A stretch of DNA of 42,734 bases from positions 1 through 42,734 of the forward strand of contig JAFYYM010000129.1 of NCBI GenBank assembly GCA_017557535.1, written 5' to 3'. Both the position numbers and the translations under genes were made by a program. Below, piece by piece: positions 15,810 through 27,386 of the stretch. The number at the start of each line of letters is the position of its first letter. Position 1 is the stretch's first letter. The notes below the pieces were generated by a model, which was given only the letters and a program-made list of their open reading frames with translations, was not told the DNA's origin and did no database searches. This DNA comes from Bacteroidales bacterium. Its GTDB lineage: Bacteria; Bacteroidota; Bacteroidia; Bacteroidales; UBA932.

Positions 15810-17027
15810 TCAGGCGTTATAGGCCTCCAGGGCTTTCTCCAGCACGAGCAGTGCCCGGGCCAAATCGTCCTTCTTCAGCACATAAGCCATCCTGACCTGG
15901 TTTCTTCCTAGTCCTTTCGTGCTGTAAAAACCTGCCGCAGGGGCCATCATCACAGTCTCGCCAGTGAAACCGGCTGGAGTGTCCCCGTCCTTGTAGCGGA
16001 ATTCCTCAAGGCACCATTTGCAGAAATCCTCGGCATCTTCGACTGGAAGGGAAAGGACAGTGTAAAAGGCCCCTTTAGGCATCGGAGAATAAACTCCCGG
16101 AATCTTGTTGAGACCGTCAATGAAGAAGTCCCTCCTGTCGCGGTATTCCTCGAAGCATTCCTTGGAATACTCCTCGGTGCCCTCAATTGAGGCTTCGGCG
16201 ACAATCTGACCCAGAAGGGGAGGGCTGAGCCTTGCCTGGCAGAATTTCATCACTGAACTCATGAATACGTTGTTGTGGCTCACAATCATCCCGACCCTGA
16301 TTCCGCATTCTGAATACCGTTTCGAGACAGAGTCGACAACGATCACATTGTCCTCTATTCCAGGAAGGCACAAGGCTGAGAGGTAAGGGGCGTCAGTATA
16401 ACGGAACTCCCTGTAGACCTCGTCAGATATGAGGAAGAGGTTGTGACTCATGACTATGTCCCTGAGTCTGTACAGCTCTTCCTCGGAGTAAAGATATCCC
16501 GTCGGGTTGTTTGGATTGCAGATCAGGATCGCCTTCGTCCTGTCTGTGATGGCTCTTTCGAAATCCTCCACGGAAGGCAGGGCGAAGCCGTCCTCGATCT
16601 TTGATGTGACTGTCTTGATAGTCACACCGGCCGTGACAGCAAACGAGATGTAGTTGGCATATCCCGGCTCGGTCATGATAATCTCGTCGCCCGGATCCAA
16701 GCAGGTCAAGAAGGTCAGCAGTAAGGCTTCCGATCCGCCGCTTGTGACAATGATCTCCTTCTCGGAAACGTTTATCCCGAACTTGGCGTAGTAACCGACC
16801 AGCCTGTCCCTCAATGGTTTGATACCATTGCTGGGACTGTATTCCAATGTGGTCCTGTCAATCCGTTTCAGGGCGTCAAGCGCCTTCTTCGGGGTAGGCA
16901 GGTCCGGCTGGCCTATGTTGAGGTGGTATACCTTGACGCCTTGAGCCTTGGCGGCGTCGGCGAAGGGGGTAAGTTTCCTTATCGGTGAGGCGGGAACCTC
17001 AATCCCGCGTTTGGAGATACCGGGCAT
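15810..17027 (-). CDS. PLP-dependent class I/II aminotransferase (aspartate-aminotransferase type)
   Basis: A 405-aa fold-type I PLP enzyme that moves amino groups between amino acids and 2-oxo acids in the cytoplasm. Visible motifs are the YSPSNG region (63-68), GGSEALLL (97-104), NPNNPTG (171-177), D202-E-V-Y205, the PLP lysine K236 in SVSKRYSECGIR, and the substrate-carboxylate Arg at about 244. These match the AspC-like subgroup in which a small-molecule 2-oxo acid is the partner; exact specificity (aspartate, aromatic or alanine) is not decided by the sequence. It sits 11 nt after gpmA. Confidence 0.9.
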   Translation of the reverse strand: MPGISKRGIEVPASPIRKLTPFADAAKAQGVKVYHLNIGQPDLPTPKKALDALKRIDRTTLEYSPSNGIKPLRDRLVGYYAKFGINVSEKEIIVTSGGSEALLLTFLTCLDPGDEIIMTEPGYANYISFAVTAGVTIKTVTSKIEDGFALPSVEDFERAITDRTKAILICNPNNPTGYLYSEEELYRLRDIVMSHNLFLISDEVYREFRYTDAPYLSALCLPGIEDNVIVVDSVSKRYSECGIRVGMIVSHNNVFMSSVMKFCQARLSPPLLGQIVAEASIEGTEEYSKECFEEYRDRRDFFIDGLNKIPGVYSPMPKGAFYTVLSLPVEDAEDFCKWCLEEFRYKDGDTPAGFTGETVMMAPAAGFYSTKGLGRNQVRMAYVLKKDDLARALLVLEKALEAYNA

Positions 17028-17038
17028 GACTGAAATGA

Positions 17039-17785
17039 TTATTTTGCTTTCCCTTGGTTGGCGACAGCTTCCTGCTTGCGCTTGAGTTCCTCAGGATCAG
17101 CGAGATAGTAGTCATTCACAAGCTTGAGGTTGTCGTCAAACTCGAATACGTAGGGAGTAGCGGTGGGAATGTTCAGCTTCACGATGTCGGTGTCGGATAT
17201 TCCTTTGAGGTGCTTCACGACTCCGCGGAGGCTGTTGCCATGGGCGACCACTACGATGTTGTCATGTTCCTTGAGGGCGGGGAATATCTCGCACTCCCAG
17301 TAAGGCATTACCCTCTCGATACATTCTTTTAAAGCCTCAGTGCGAGGGATGTATTCGTCGGGGACAGCCGCGTAACGGGGATCCCTGGTGGCGCTGTTGG
17401 GGTCGTCTTCCGGCAGGTTATGGGGAGCGATGTCGAAACTACGGCGCCAGATGAGCACCTGCTCGTCACCGTATTTCTGGGCGGTCTCGGCCTTGTTGAG
17501 GCCCTGGAGCATTCCGTAATGCTTCTCGTTGAGCCTCCAGGTCTTTTTGACGGGAATCCAGTCAAGATCCATAGAATCAAGGACGTTGTTAAGGGTCTTG
17601 ATAGCCCTCTTCAGGTATGATGTGTAGGCAACCTCGAAAGTGAAACCATTCTGTTTCAGGATTTTACCAGCGTCGAAAGCTTCCTGGACGCCCTTCTCGC
17701 TCAAATCAACGTTGGTCCAACCCGTGAATCTGTTCTCTTTGTTCCACTGGCTCTCGCCGTGACGGATTAATACTATTCTCTTCAT
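17039..17785 (-). CDS. gpmA: 2,3-bisphosphoglycerate-dependent phosphoglycerate mutase
   Basis: A 248-aa glycolytic enzyme that interconverts 3- and 2-phosphoglycerate. The phosphohistidine motif is IRHGESQWN with H9, followed by [12 protein letters not shown], and the second histidine lies in [10 protein letters not shown]. Length and motifs match the dPGM (GpmA) family closely. It starts 16 nt after the nth stop in the minus-strand operon, an association with DNA repair and cell division genes that is probably only positional. Confidence 0.96.
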   Translation of the reverse strand: MKRIVLIRHGESQWNKENRFTGWTNVDLSEKGVQEAFDAGKILKQNGFTFEVAYTSYLKRAIKTLNNVLDSMDLDWIPVKKTWRLNEKHYGMLQGLNKAETAQKYGDEQVLIWRRSFDIAPHNLPEDDPNSATRDPRYAAVPDEYIPRTEALKECIERVMPYWECEIFPALKEHDNIVVVAHGNSLRGVVKHLKGISDTDIVKLNIPTATPYVFEFDDNLKLVNDYYLADPEELKRKQEAVANQGKAK

Positions 17786-17801
17786 GTCGAAAAAATTAAA
17801 G

Positions 17802-18449
17802 TTATTTATTTTGTTTGTTGTTAATCTCGTATTCCAGACACCATTCCCTCAATCCGCATTCCCCGCATTTCGGTTTTCTGGCCACACAGGTATATCGGCC
17901 GTGGAGTATAAGCCAATGATGGGATTTGGCTCTCAGGTTCTCGGGAATATCGCTCTCAAGATCCTTCCTAACCGCATCCACAGTCTTCCCGTCAGAAAGC
18001 CCCAGCCTTCTGGAGACCCTGAAAACATGGGTGTCCACCGCAATGACAGGCTTGTCGTAAACAATTGAGGCTATGACGTTGGCGGTCTTTCTGCCCACTC
18101 CGGGAAGGGACATGAGCTGGTCAATGTCCGAAGGGACCTCGGATCCGTAATCGGAGACTAATTTCCTCGCCATAGCGATCAGGTGTTCAGTCTTGGCGTT
18201 GGGATAGGATACGCTCTTGATAAAAGGAAACACCTCTTCAAAGGTCGCGGACGCGAGATCCTCGGGCTTCGGGAATCGTTCAAACAGGGGAGGTGCAACC
18301 ATATTGACCCTTTTGTCAGTGCACTGCGCGCTGAGGATCACCGCTATCAGCAAATGGAATGGCGAGTCGTGATGGAGCTCGGTCGCCGGCATGGGCTGAT
18401 TCTCCTCGAACCAGGCCAAGATTTTGGAATATCTTTCTTTCCTCCTCAT
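17802..18449 (-). CDS. nth: Endonuclease III (DNA glycosylase/AP lyase)
   Basis: A 215-aa base-excision repair enzyme that removes oxidised pyrimidines and cuts at abasic sites. The helix-hairpin-helix [11 protein letters not shown] contains the catalytic K121, and D139 lies in AVDTHVFRV, matching K120 and D138 of E. coli Nth. The C-terminal [4Fe-4S] cluster ligands are C188-x6-C195-x2-C198-x5-C204, with exact family spacing. It starts one base after the ftsE stop. Confidence 0.96.
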   Translation of the reverse strand: MRRKERYSKILAWFEENQPMPATELHHDSPFHLLIAVILSAQCTDKRVNMVAPPLFERFPKPEDLASATFEEVFPFIKSVSYPNAKTEHLIAMARKLVSDYGSEVPSDIDQLMSLPGVGRKTANVIASIVYDKPVIAVDTHVFRVSRRLGLSDGKTVDAVRKDLESDIPENLRAKSHHWLILHGRYTCVARKPKCGECGLREWCLEYEINNKQNK

Positions 18450-18450
18450 C

Positions 18451-19185
18451 TCAAATTGTCAAGGCGAGATCGATAACCTCTTCATTGACACTCTCTTCAC
18501 ACTTCTCGTCCTTGCAAACGAATATCCTTCCGTGATACTTTTCGAAAATCCCCCGGTTGTGAGTGACCATGACGATAGCCGTGCCATCCTCCTTATTGAT
18601 GCCGGTGAGCAGGCGGAGAATCCCGTCAGCTGTCTCGTTGTCAAGGTTGCCGGTGGGCTCGTCAGCTATTATCAAGCCTGGCTTATTCAAAAGGGATCTG
18701 GCTATAGCGACCCTTTGCTGCTCTCCACCAGAAAGCTGATGAGGCATCTTGTGAGCCTTGTGGGTCATCCCCACGTCCTCAAGGACTTCCCTTATGCGTT
18801 TGTCCGTCGCGTTCCTGTCTTTCCAACCGGTGGCTCTCAAAACAAACTCCAGGTTATCCTCCACGGTCCTGTCCATGAGTAGCTGGAAATCCTGGAAGAC
18901 CACGCCGATCTTTCTGCGGAGATAGGGTATATCCCTTTCCCTCAAACCGTTGAGCTTGTATCCGCACACCTCGCCGAATCCTTTGCGTAGGGGATTCTCC
19001 CCGATCATCGTGCGAATTATGGAGGTCTTTCCAGTGCCGACCTTTCCGACGATATACACGAAATCACCGGGATTGATACTCATGTCCAACCCGTAGATCA
19101 CCACGTTATCCCCACCTTGTATGTCTGCCTTCTTGAAAGAGACAATCGGCTCGTTTTTTGTTGGTTGCAAAGTTTTATCTTCCAT
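18451..19185 (-). CDS. ftsE: Cell-division ABC ATPase FtsE
   Basis: A 244-aa ABC ATPase. Walker A GKVGTGKT (47-54), Q-loop Q98, signature LSGGE (151-155), Walker B with DEPTGN (175-180) and the switch His in VTHNRG are all present. The overall sequence, in particular VFQDFQLLMDRTVEDNLEFVLRATG in the Q-loop region, is FtsE-like. FtsE with the membrane protein FtsX regulates cell-wall hydrolases at the division site. No ftsX is adjacent, so the partner is encoded elsewhere. It is the first gene of the minus-strand operon, 8-9 nt from a TATATTTG element; assignment to another LolD/MacB-like ATPase is less likely because no permease is nearby. Confidence 0.85.
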   Translation of the reverse strand: MEDKTLQPTKNEPIVSFKKADIQGGDNVVIYGLDMSINPGDFVYIVGKVGTGKTSIIRTMIGENPLRKGFGEVCGYKLNGLRERDIPYLRRKIGVVFQDFQLLMDRTVEDNLEFVLRATGWKDRNATDKRIREVLEDVGMTHKAHKMPHQLSGGEQQRVAIARSLLNKPGLIIADEPTGNLDNETADGILRLLTGINKEDGTAIVMVTHNRGIFEKYHGRIFVCKDEKCEESVNEEVIDLALTI

Positions 19186-19192
19186 GATTCTA

Positions 19193-19200
19193 CAAATATA
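19193..19200 (-). promoter_or_regulatory. -7 promoter element for the ftsE operon
   Basis: Reads TATATTTG (TAnnTTTG) on the minus strand, just upstream of the ftsE start at 19185. The leader would be very short, so transcription probably starts within a few bases of the start codon. A clear -33 partner is not visible. Confidence 0.45.
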
Positions 19201-19219
19201 CTTCTTTTTTTTAAGTATA
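19197..19219. promoter_or_regulatory. Inverted repeat between divergent genes
   Basis: TATACTT (19197-19203) and AAGTATA (19213-19219) are perfect inverted repeats around a 9-nt, mostly T spacer. They lie between, and partly overlap, the divergent -7 elements of ftsE and the TPR gene, so they could be an operator or simply AT-rich promoter DNA. Confidence 0.3.
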
Positions 19220-19224
19220 ATGAG

Positions 19225-19247
19225 TAAATTTGTGGATTGTAGATTTG
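19225..19247 (+). promoter_or_regulatory. Two -7 promoter elements for the TPR-barrel operon
   Basis: Two exact TAnnTTTG elements occur in tandem: TAAATTTG (19225-19232) and TAGATTTG (19240-19247), 28 nt or more upstream of the ATG at 19275. No convincing -33 box lies at the right spacing for either, so which one is used is open. Confidence 0.5.
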
Positions 19248-19274
19248 AACTATAAACTTTCGCAAGATATCGTT

Positions 19275-22259
19275 ATGAAAAGAAAACTTACCGCGGCGCT
19301 GTTATCCGCTACGGTTCTTCTCGGGGGCTTATCCCTACGGGCTCAGAACCAGACGACTGACAGTTACCGCCATGCCCTAGACCTCTACGAGCACGGTATG
19401 TTCGAGAGGGCGGGAACCATTTTCGACCAGATCTCCTTATCGACAGGTGATGTGATGGCCGAGGGTTACAGGACCCTATGCGCCGTACGCCTCCAGGAGA
19501 AAGGCTACGAGACTATGGTGGCAAATTACATCGGGGCTCATCCTTACTCGAAACTTGTCCCCCAGATCCGCTTTTACAATGGCTTGAACCTGTTTGACCG
19601 CGAGGATTACAGCGCGGCTGTAGGAGAATTCGACCTTATCGAGCCTAAGCACCTGGGCAAGTCCCAGGTGGCGGAGTACATGTTCAAGCACGGCTACGCC
19701 CTTTTTGAGGAAGGCGACCTGGACAGGGCGAGGGACATTTTCGCGAAGGGTGAGAAGATGCCTTACTCGGACTACACAGCTCCCTCAAGGTATTCGATGG
19801 GCTATATTGATTATACCCGGAAAGATTTCAAGGAGGCTTATAACTGGTTCGAGAAAGCCGGGAAGGACGCCAGGTTCACGGACATTTCCAATTACTACAT
19901 GACCGAGTGCCGTTTCATGCAGAAGGATTACGCCTATGTCCTGAAGAATGGAGTCAAACTCTATGATGAGGTTCCCGCAGACCGCAAGTCCCATTTGGCA
20001 AGGATTATCTCCGAGTCTTACCTTGCCACAGGAGACTCCGGCAAGGCGAAGGAGTTCTATGACAAGATAGAGAGTGACAGGATTGACATGGACCGGGATG
20101 ATTGGTTCTACGCCGGGACCGTCTTGTACTCCAATGGGGATTTCAAGGGTGCGATCGACAATTTCTCGAGGATGTCGAGCCGGACTGACTCGATCGGGCA
20201 GATCGCCAATTACCAGCTTGGCTACAGCTACATCCAGACCGGAAACAAGGTGGCGGCGCTGGACGCTTTCAGAGACGCTTCCAGCCTTGGGTTCAATCCG
20301 GACATCCAAGAGGACGCCCATTTCAATTACGCGAAGCTCTCTTTCGACTTGAACCACAATCCGAAGGTCTTCGACGATTATATCTCCAAATATCCCGGGA
20401 AGGACAAGGGCGATCAGATTTACAGCTACATGGCATTGGCATCTCTCTACAACCACGACTACGCTGGCGCGGTAGACGCTTACGCCAATATCGATAACCT
20501 GGATAATAATCAGAAAGCCAATTACATGAGGGCTAATTATCTCAGGGCTAACCAGCTGATCGGGAACGGCTCGTGGAGGGACGCTGTTCCGCTTCTGAAG
20601 GCAGCCGGTTATTACTCCGATAAGAGGGAACCATTCAACCAGCTCACCAGGTATTGGCTTGGGGAGTCATATTACAGGGGGGACCAGTACGACAAGGCTG
20701 TCGAGACTTTCCAGGAACTTTACAATAACTCCGCCCTCGATGGTAAGCCTGAAGGTAGGCTGATACCTTATGATCTGGCTTACAGTTATTTCCGCATGGG
20801 AGACTACGACAATGCCGCCAAATGGTTTGACGAATATCTTCAAGAGAAGAATCCTTCTGAGGGCGAAGATGCCGCATCTAGGAGGGCTGACTGCGATTTC
20901 ATAAAGAAAGACTATAAGACGGCCGTCAAAGGATATGAGGACGCGATGAGAAGATTCGACTATTCGTCCAGTCTTTATCCGGCATACAAGGCGGGAATCG
21001 CTTATGGCCTGTTGGGAGATAAGAAAGGCAAAGTGGATGTGCTCTCGAGGGCTCTGAGGTACAATCCTTCCGCCGGTTATTATTCTGAGGCCATGTACGA
21101 GCTTGGACGCGCTTACGTGGCTTCCGGGAACAACGACGCCGCTATCAAGGCGTTCGACAAGTTGAGGGTCAACACGGATGACAAGACCATAGCCGCCAGG
21201 GCTCTCATCGAGCTCGGAATGATTTACAGGAATATGTCCGAGTATGACAAGGCTCTGGGTTACTATAAGAGGGTGGTGGAAGACATGCCTGGCACAGAGT
21301 ACGCCAGCGATGCCTTGGCCGCGATTGAATCCATTTATCAGACAGATGGAAGGACTGATGAGTTCATCGACTATGCCGATAAGATAGGAGCCATAAAGGA
21401 CAAGTCAGCCGGAGAGAAAGAAAGCATGTATTTCGCTGCGGCTGAGCAGTTGTATCTGTCCGAGAATTGGAATAAGGCCTTGGCCTCCCTGCAGAACTAT
21501 CTTGAGCGTTACCCTTCGGGCGCCGATGCCGGCAAGGCGGTTTTCTACACCGCTGAGTGCTACCGTAACCTCGGGAAGAAGGAACAGGCCTGTGATTGGT
21601 ACAAGAAGGCGGTTCAAGGTGGAGCCGGATCTTCCTATACGGAGGCTGCCATGCTGAATTTCTCCCGTCTGTCGTATGAGATGCAGCGTTACAAAGACGC
21701 TTATGGCGGGTTCAGCTCATTGCTTGGGGCCGCCAAGATTGAGGGTAACAAGCACACTGCCAGGGTAGGCATGACCCGTTCAGCGTACAAGGGTGGTGAT
21801 TTCACAGCGGCCATTTCTTGCGCGGACAAGGTTAAAGCTGACTCAAAGAGCACTGAGGCGGAGTTGAGGGAGGCTGACTACATCAAGGCCAAGTCATTGC
21901 TGTCCACCAACGAGAGGAGCCGGGCTTTCGAGATATTCAATACCCTTGCGGCTAAACCTTCGACGAACGAGGGTGCCGAAGCCGCATACATGCTTATTCT
22001 AGACGCCTACGACCAAGGCAAGTACGATACCGTCGAGAAAAAGGTCTATGACTTCTCTTCCAAGGCGGCCGGGCAGAATTACTGGCTGGCGAAGTCTTTC
22101 ATCGTCCTTGGAGACTCTTTTGCCGATCAAGACAATTTCGCGCAGGCCAAGGCTACTTTCGAGAGTGTGCTCAACGGTTACCAACCTACTGGAACCGAGG
22201 ATGATGTCCTTGACAACGTCCGCATGAGGCTCTCAAAACTGAATAACCTGATGAAATAA
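19275..22259 (+). CDS. Large secreted tetratricopeptide-repeat protein
   Basis: A 994-aa protein with a signal peptide (MKRKL, hydrophobic stretch, LRAQ at about residue 24) followed by TPR-like helical repeats over nearly the whole length; recurring Y..G..Y/F..GDY..A patterns such as DYDNAAKWFDEY mark them. An in-frame TTG at 19230 would add 15 residues ahead of a signal peptide and overlap a promoter element, so the ATG at 19275 is preferred. TPR arrays of this size scaffold protein assemblies, here in the periplasm. The next gene, 5 nt downstream, encodes an outer-membrane barrel, so the two may work together. The specific role is unknown. Confidence 0.85.
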   Translation: MKRKLTAALLSATVLLGGLSLRAQNQTTDSYRHALDLYEHGMFERAGTIFDQISLSTGDVMAEGYRTLCAVRLQEKGYETMVANYIGAHPYSKLVPQIRFYNGLNLFDREDYSAAVGEFDLIEPKHLGKSQVAEYMFKHGYALFEEGDLDRARDIFAKGEKMPYSDYTAPSRYSMGYIDYTRKDFKEAYNWFEKAGKDARFTDISNYYMTECRFMQKDYAYVLKNGVKLYDEVPADRKSHLARIISESYLATGDSGKAKEFYDKIESDRIDMDRDDWFYAGTVLYSNGDFKGAIDNFSRMSSRTDSIGQIANYQLGYSYIQTGNKVAALDAFRDASSLGFNPDIQEDAHFNYAKLSFDLNHNPKVFDDYISKYPGKDKGDQIYSYMALASLYNHDYAGAVDAYANIDNLDNNQKANYMRANYLRANQLIGNGSWRDAVPLLKAAGYYSDKREPFNQLTRYWLGESYYRGDQYDKAVETFQELYNNSALDGKPEGRLIPYDLAYSYFRMGDYDNAAKWFDEYLQEKNPSEGEDAASRRADCDFIKKDYKTAVKGYEDAMRRFDYSSSLYPAYKAGIAYGLLGDKKGKVDVLSRALRYNPSAGYYSEAMYELGRAYVASGNNDAAIKAFDKLRVNTDDKTIAARALIELGMIYRNMSEYDKALGYYKRVVEDMPGTEYASDALAAIESIYQTDGRTDEFIDYADKIGAIKDKSAGEKESMYFAAAEQLYLSENWNKALASLQNYLERYPSGADAGKAVFYTAECYRNLGKKEQACDWYKKAVQGGAGSSYTEAAMLNFSRLSYEMQRYKDAYGGFSSLLGAAKIEGNKHTARVGMTRSAYKGGDFTAAISCADKVKADSKSTEAELREADYIKAKSLLSTNERSRAFEIFNTLAAKPSTNEGAEAAYMLILDAYDQGKYDTVEKKVYDFSSKAAGQNYWLAKSFIVLGDSFADQDNFAQAKATFESVLNGYQPTGTEDDVLDNVRMRLSKLNNLMK

Positions 22260-22264
22260 GAGAG

Positions 22265-24034
22265 ATGGACATGAGAAAGAATATATTGGCGTTGGCCGCG
22301 GCCCTTTTCAGCGTGGTCTCTTTCGCCCAGAATAATATCAACCCGACCGTCGAGGTGACCAATACCTACCAAGGCGATCCTTCCGAGGTCCACAAGCCTC
22401 AGATCGGGATGGCCATCCCGGATTCCCTCTTGAGGTTTGACATGGACTTCGGGTATGAGGTTTTCGAGAAGCCCTATCAGGGGGCATACAATTTCAAGCC
22501 CTACATGCTTGCGATGAAGCCCGACAAGAACGCTTACAGGGGCAGGAAACTCTATTTGAAGGCCGGAGCGGGTTATTCCCTTCATCCTCAGCTTGACTTC
22601 GTGTTCAGTCCGGAACAGAGCGGACCTTTCCAGATGAGCGTGTATGCGGGTCACCGGTCATATTTCGGGAAATACAATACTTTATCCGCTCCTTCGATAG
22701 ACGGGATCCAGGAAATCATAAGGGTTCCCCAAACTTCCTTCTCCGGCTATGACATGCGCAACTCTTTCGGCTTTGAAGGGTCTTACAGCCTTCCCAAGGC
22801 GATAGTGACCTTTGGCGCCGGCTATGAGGGCATAATGGCGAAAGACACGCTTTTCAGGCGCTCGTTAAACGCGGTGGACCTTAACGCGAGGATCCGCTCC
22901 AACAGGGACGATGAGAAATATGTCTTCTATGATGTGAGAATCGGTGGCAGGATAGCTGGTGACAGCTGGTCAGACAATAAGTTAAGCGAGAGCGTTGTTA
23001 CCCTTGAAGGTGAGGCCGGCCCTGTATTTGACGCTACCAAAGCAGCCCTGTTAGGGTTTGAGGCCGAGACTGTTTCTTACGGGAACTTATTCAGCACCAA
23101 TGCCGGAAGGCTAGCCCTAATCCCTAAATACCGGATGTCGTATGGTAAACTGGATCTGAGTCTCGGAGTCAGGTTCGAGGTTCTCTTGAAGGGGAAAGTC
23201 AATGAGCCTGCAGGGGCGAACTGGAACATGTTCCAGCATAAAGGGGGAGTCGTTTTCCCTGATGTCCATCTGAGATACAATGCCACGGATAAGCTGAGCC
23301 TCTTCGCCGAAGCTACGGGAGGTAACAAGTTGAACACCTATTCCTCTATCATTTCCAGGCATCACTTCATCAATCCTTCCAGGATGATGACTCCGATTTT
23401 GGACAACTCGGTGGAGAAAGTGAATACCAGGATCGGTATTGAGGGTAAAGCCAGCGAGAAGCTTCAGATTGGTGTGTACGGTGGATTCGCTCTTGTCGGT
23501 AATGGTTTGATGGATTGTGGTTTGGGCGTTGGGAGCCAGGATGTGTATTCTCTCTCGATCCTCCCAGATGCCTTCCTTCCCATAGTGTCTTACGCGGACT
23601 ATAGCATGTTCTACGCTGACGCCCTTGTGGACTACAAGATAGGGGATTTCCGTTTGGACGGAGCTCTTCATCTGAGGAATATGAGTATGAAATTCGATTC
23701 CGATTTCGGCCTCGCCCTTCCGAAAGTGTCTTATGACTTCAGGGCGATGTATGATTTCACATCAAGAATCTATGCGGGAGTCCGTATTGGAGGTTCCGGG
23801 AACAGGTTCGGGAAATGCCGGCTGTTGCCTTATGATGTTGAGGAGAACGCTCCAACATGTGAAGTGAAAATCCCCGGGTGGTTCGATATCGGCCTTTTGG
23901 GTGGGTGGCAGTTCAACCGGAAACTTGCTTTCTGGTTGGAGTCCGGGAACCTTTTGTGCGAGACAATACAAAGGTCGCCGTTTTACTCTGAGAAAGACCT
24001 GTGGATAACGGCCGGAATCACCTTAAATTTATAG
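22265..24034 (+). CDS. Outer-membrane beta-barrel protein
   Basis: A 589-aa protein with a signal peptide ending SFAQ (about residue 22; a second ATG at 22271 starts it equally well). After ~70 residues the sequence is a run of alternating hydrophobic and polar strands with aromatic girdles (for example KLYLKAGAGYSLHPQL and FQMSVYAGHRSYFG), ending in WITAGITLNL, a C-terminal strand typical of barrels. There is no plug domain or TonB box, so it is not a complete TonB-dependent receptor although the barrel resembles that class. It follows the TPR gene by 5 nt. Function unknown. Confidence 0.75.
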   Translation: MDMRKNILALAAALFSVVSFAQNNINPTVEVTNTYQGDPSEVHKPQIGMAIPDSLLRFDMDFGYEVFEKPYQGAYNFKPYMLAMKPDKNAYRGRKLYLKAGAGYSLHPQLDFVFSPEQSGPFQMSVYAGHRSYFGKYNTLSAPSIDGIQEIIRVPQTSFSGYDMRNSFGFEGSYSLPKAIVTFGAGYEGIMAKDTLFRRSLNAVDLNARIRSNRDDEKYVFYDVRIGGRIAGDSWSDNKLSESVVTLEGEAGPVFDATKAALLGFEAETVSYGNLFSTNAGRLALIPKYRMSYGKLDLSLGVRFEVLLKGKVNEPAGANWNMFQHKGGVVFPDVHLRYNATDKLSLFAEATGGNKLNTYSSIISRHHFINPSRMMTPILDNSVEKVNTRIGIEGKASEKLQIGVYGGFALVGNGLMDCGLGVGSQDVYSLSILPDAFLPIVSYADYSMFYADALVDYKIGDFRLDGALHLRNMSMKFDSDFGLALPKVSYDFRAMYDFTSRIYAGVRIGGSGNRFGKCRLLPYDVEENAPTCEVKIPGWFDIGLLGGWQFNRKLAFWLESGNLLCETIQRSPFYSEKDLWITAGITLNL

Positions 24035-26110
<2,076 letters not shown>

Positions 26111-26121
26111 AGCGATATAAC

Positions 26122-27384
26122 ATGCTTGATATTTTTGACAGGATCGAAAGAGATTCCGGCGGCCCTATCGGCCAGTATTTCGAACAAGGTTTCGGTTATT
26201 ACATGTATCCTCGTCTCGAGGGAGAACTAGGCCCACACATGACCTTCAACGGTATTCCCGTGTTGAATTGGTCTCTTAACAACTATCTCGGCTTGGCCAA
26301 CCATCCTGAGGTCAGGAAGGCTGACGCGCAGGCTGCGGCTGACTGGGGACTCGCTTATCCAATGGGTGCCAGGATGATGTCCGGCCACACACGCTACCAT
26401 GAGAAACTCGAGAAGATTTTCGCTGACTTCGAGAAGAAAGAGGATGCATTCCTCTACAACTTCGGTTATCAGGGAATCGTGTCCACCATCGACGCGTTGA
26501 CAGCTCGTCATGATGTCATCGTTTATGACGCCGAGTGCCACGCCTGCCTGTTGGACGGAATCAGGCTCCATATAGGCAGCAAGTACAAGTATCGCCACAA
26601 CAACATGGTTGATTGCGAGAAGGTTCTCGCCAGGGCTTGCGCTGAAGCTGATGAGAATGGCGGCGGAGTCCTTCTGATAACGGAAGGTGTCTACGGCATG
26701 ACCGGTGCCCTTGGCAAGCTGGATGAGATCGTCGCCCTGAAAAAGAAATATAAATTCCGCATCCTTATCGACGATGCCCATGGCTTTGGCCTGCTTGGCG
26801 AGCACGGAAGGGGAACCTCTGAGCATTTCGGCGTGATGGACGGTATCGATCTCTATATCGGAGCCTTCGCTAAGAGTATGGCCTCGATCGGTGGTTTCGT
26901 GGCGGGTCCTCACTCTATCATCAACTTCCTCAGGGCGAATATGCGTTCTCAGATGTACGCCAAGTCGCTGCCTATGCCTCTTGTGATCGTTAACATCAAG
27001 AGAATGGAAATAATTGATTCTCCGGAAGGTGACGAGCTCAGGGCAAAGTGCTGGAAGATCACCAGGGCTATCCAGGAAGGTTTCAAGGCCGAAGGATTTG
27101 ACATAGGTGAGGCCCAGGCCTGCGTGACCCCTGTCCATATCAAGGGAGGTATCGCTCAGGCCACCAAGATGGCGAAGGATCTCCGTGAGAACTACCGCAT
27201 TTTCTGCTCGATGGTGATTTATCCCGTCATCCCGAAGGGTATGATCATTTTCAGGATTGTATCCACTGCGGCTCACACCATGGAGGATGTGGAGTACACC
27301 CTTAAGGTCTTCAAGGAGATCAAGGCTAAGCTTGACGCCGGTCTGTATGACGGCGACGACATAGCCGCCATGACAGTCAAATAG
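26122..27384 (+). CDS. spt: Serine palmitoyltransferase (alpha-oxoamine synthase)
   Basis: A 420-aa PLP enzyme that condenses serine with a long-chain acyl thioester to 3-ketosphinganine, the first step of sphingolipid synthesis, a pathway widespread in Bacteroidota. Key residues are H140 in ECHACLLDG (stacks on PLP), DDAHG at 217-221, and the PLP lysine K251 in GAFAKSMASIGG. The relative 2-amino-3-ketobutyrate ligase (Kbl) and 8-amino-7-oxononanoate synthase (BioF) share the fold; the long N-terminus with NWSLNNYLGLANHP and the adjacent SDR favour serine palmitoyltransferase, but no biotin or threonine genes are needed to exclude the others. It follows gyrB by 11 nt and the SDR begins 2 nt later. 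Confidence 0.82.
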   Translation: MLDIFDRIERDSGGPIGQYFEQGFGYYMYPRLEGELGPHMTFNGIPVLNWSLNNYLGLANHPEVRKADAQAAADWGLAYPMGARMMSGHTRYHEKLEKIFADFEKKEDAFLYNFGYQGIVSTIDALTARHDVIVYDAECHACLLDGIRLHIGSKYKYRHNNMVDCEKVLARACAEADENGGGVLLITEGVYGMTGALGKLDEIVALKKKYKFRILIDDAHGFGLLGEHGRGTSEHFGVMDGIDLYIGAFAKSMASIGGFVAGPHSIINFLRANMRSQMYAKSLPMPLVIVNIKRMEIIDSPEGDELRAKCWKITRAIQEGFKAEGFDIGEAQACVTPVHIKGGIAQATKMAKDLRENYRIFCSMVIYPVIPKGMIIFRIVSTAAHTMEDVEYTLKVFKEIKAKLDAGLYDGDDIAAMTVK

Positions 27385-27386
27385 TT

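Noticed and set aside
26227-27276. A 349-codon open frame on the minus strand opposite the serine palmitoyltransferase gene
   Set aside because: Same reason: the plus-strand enzyme has all catalytic motifs and the antisense frame resembles nothing.
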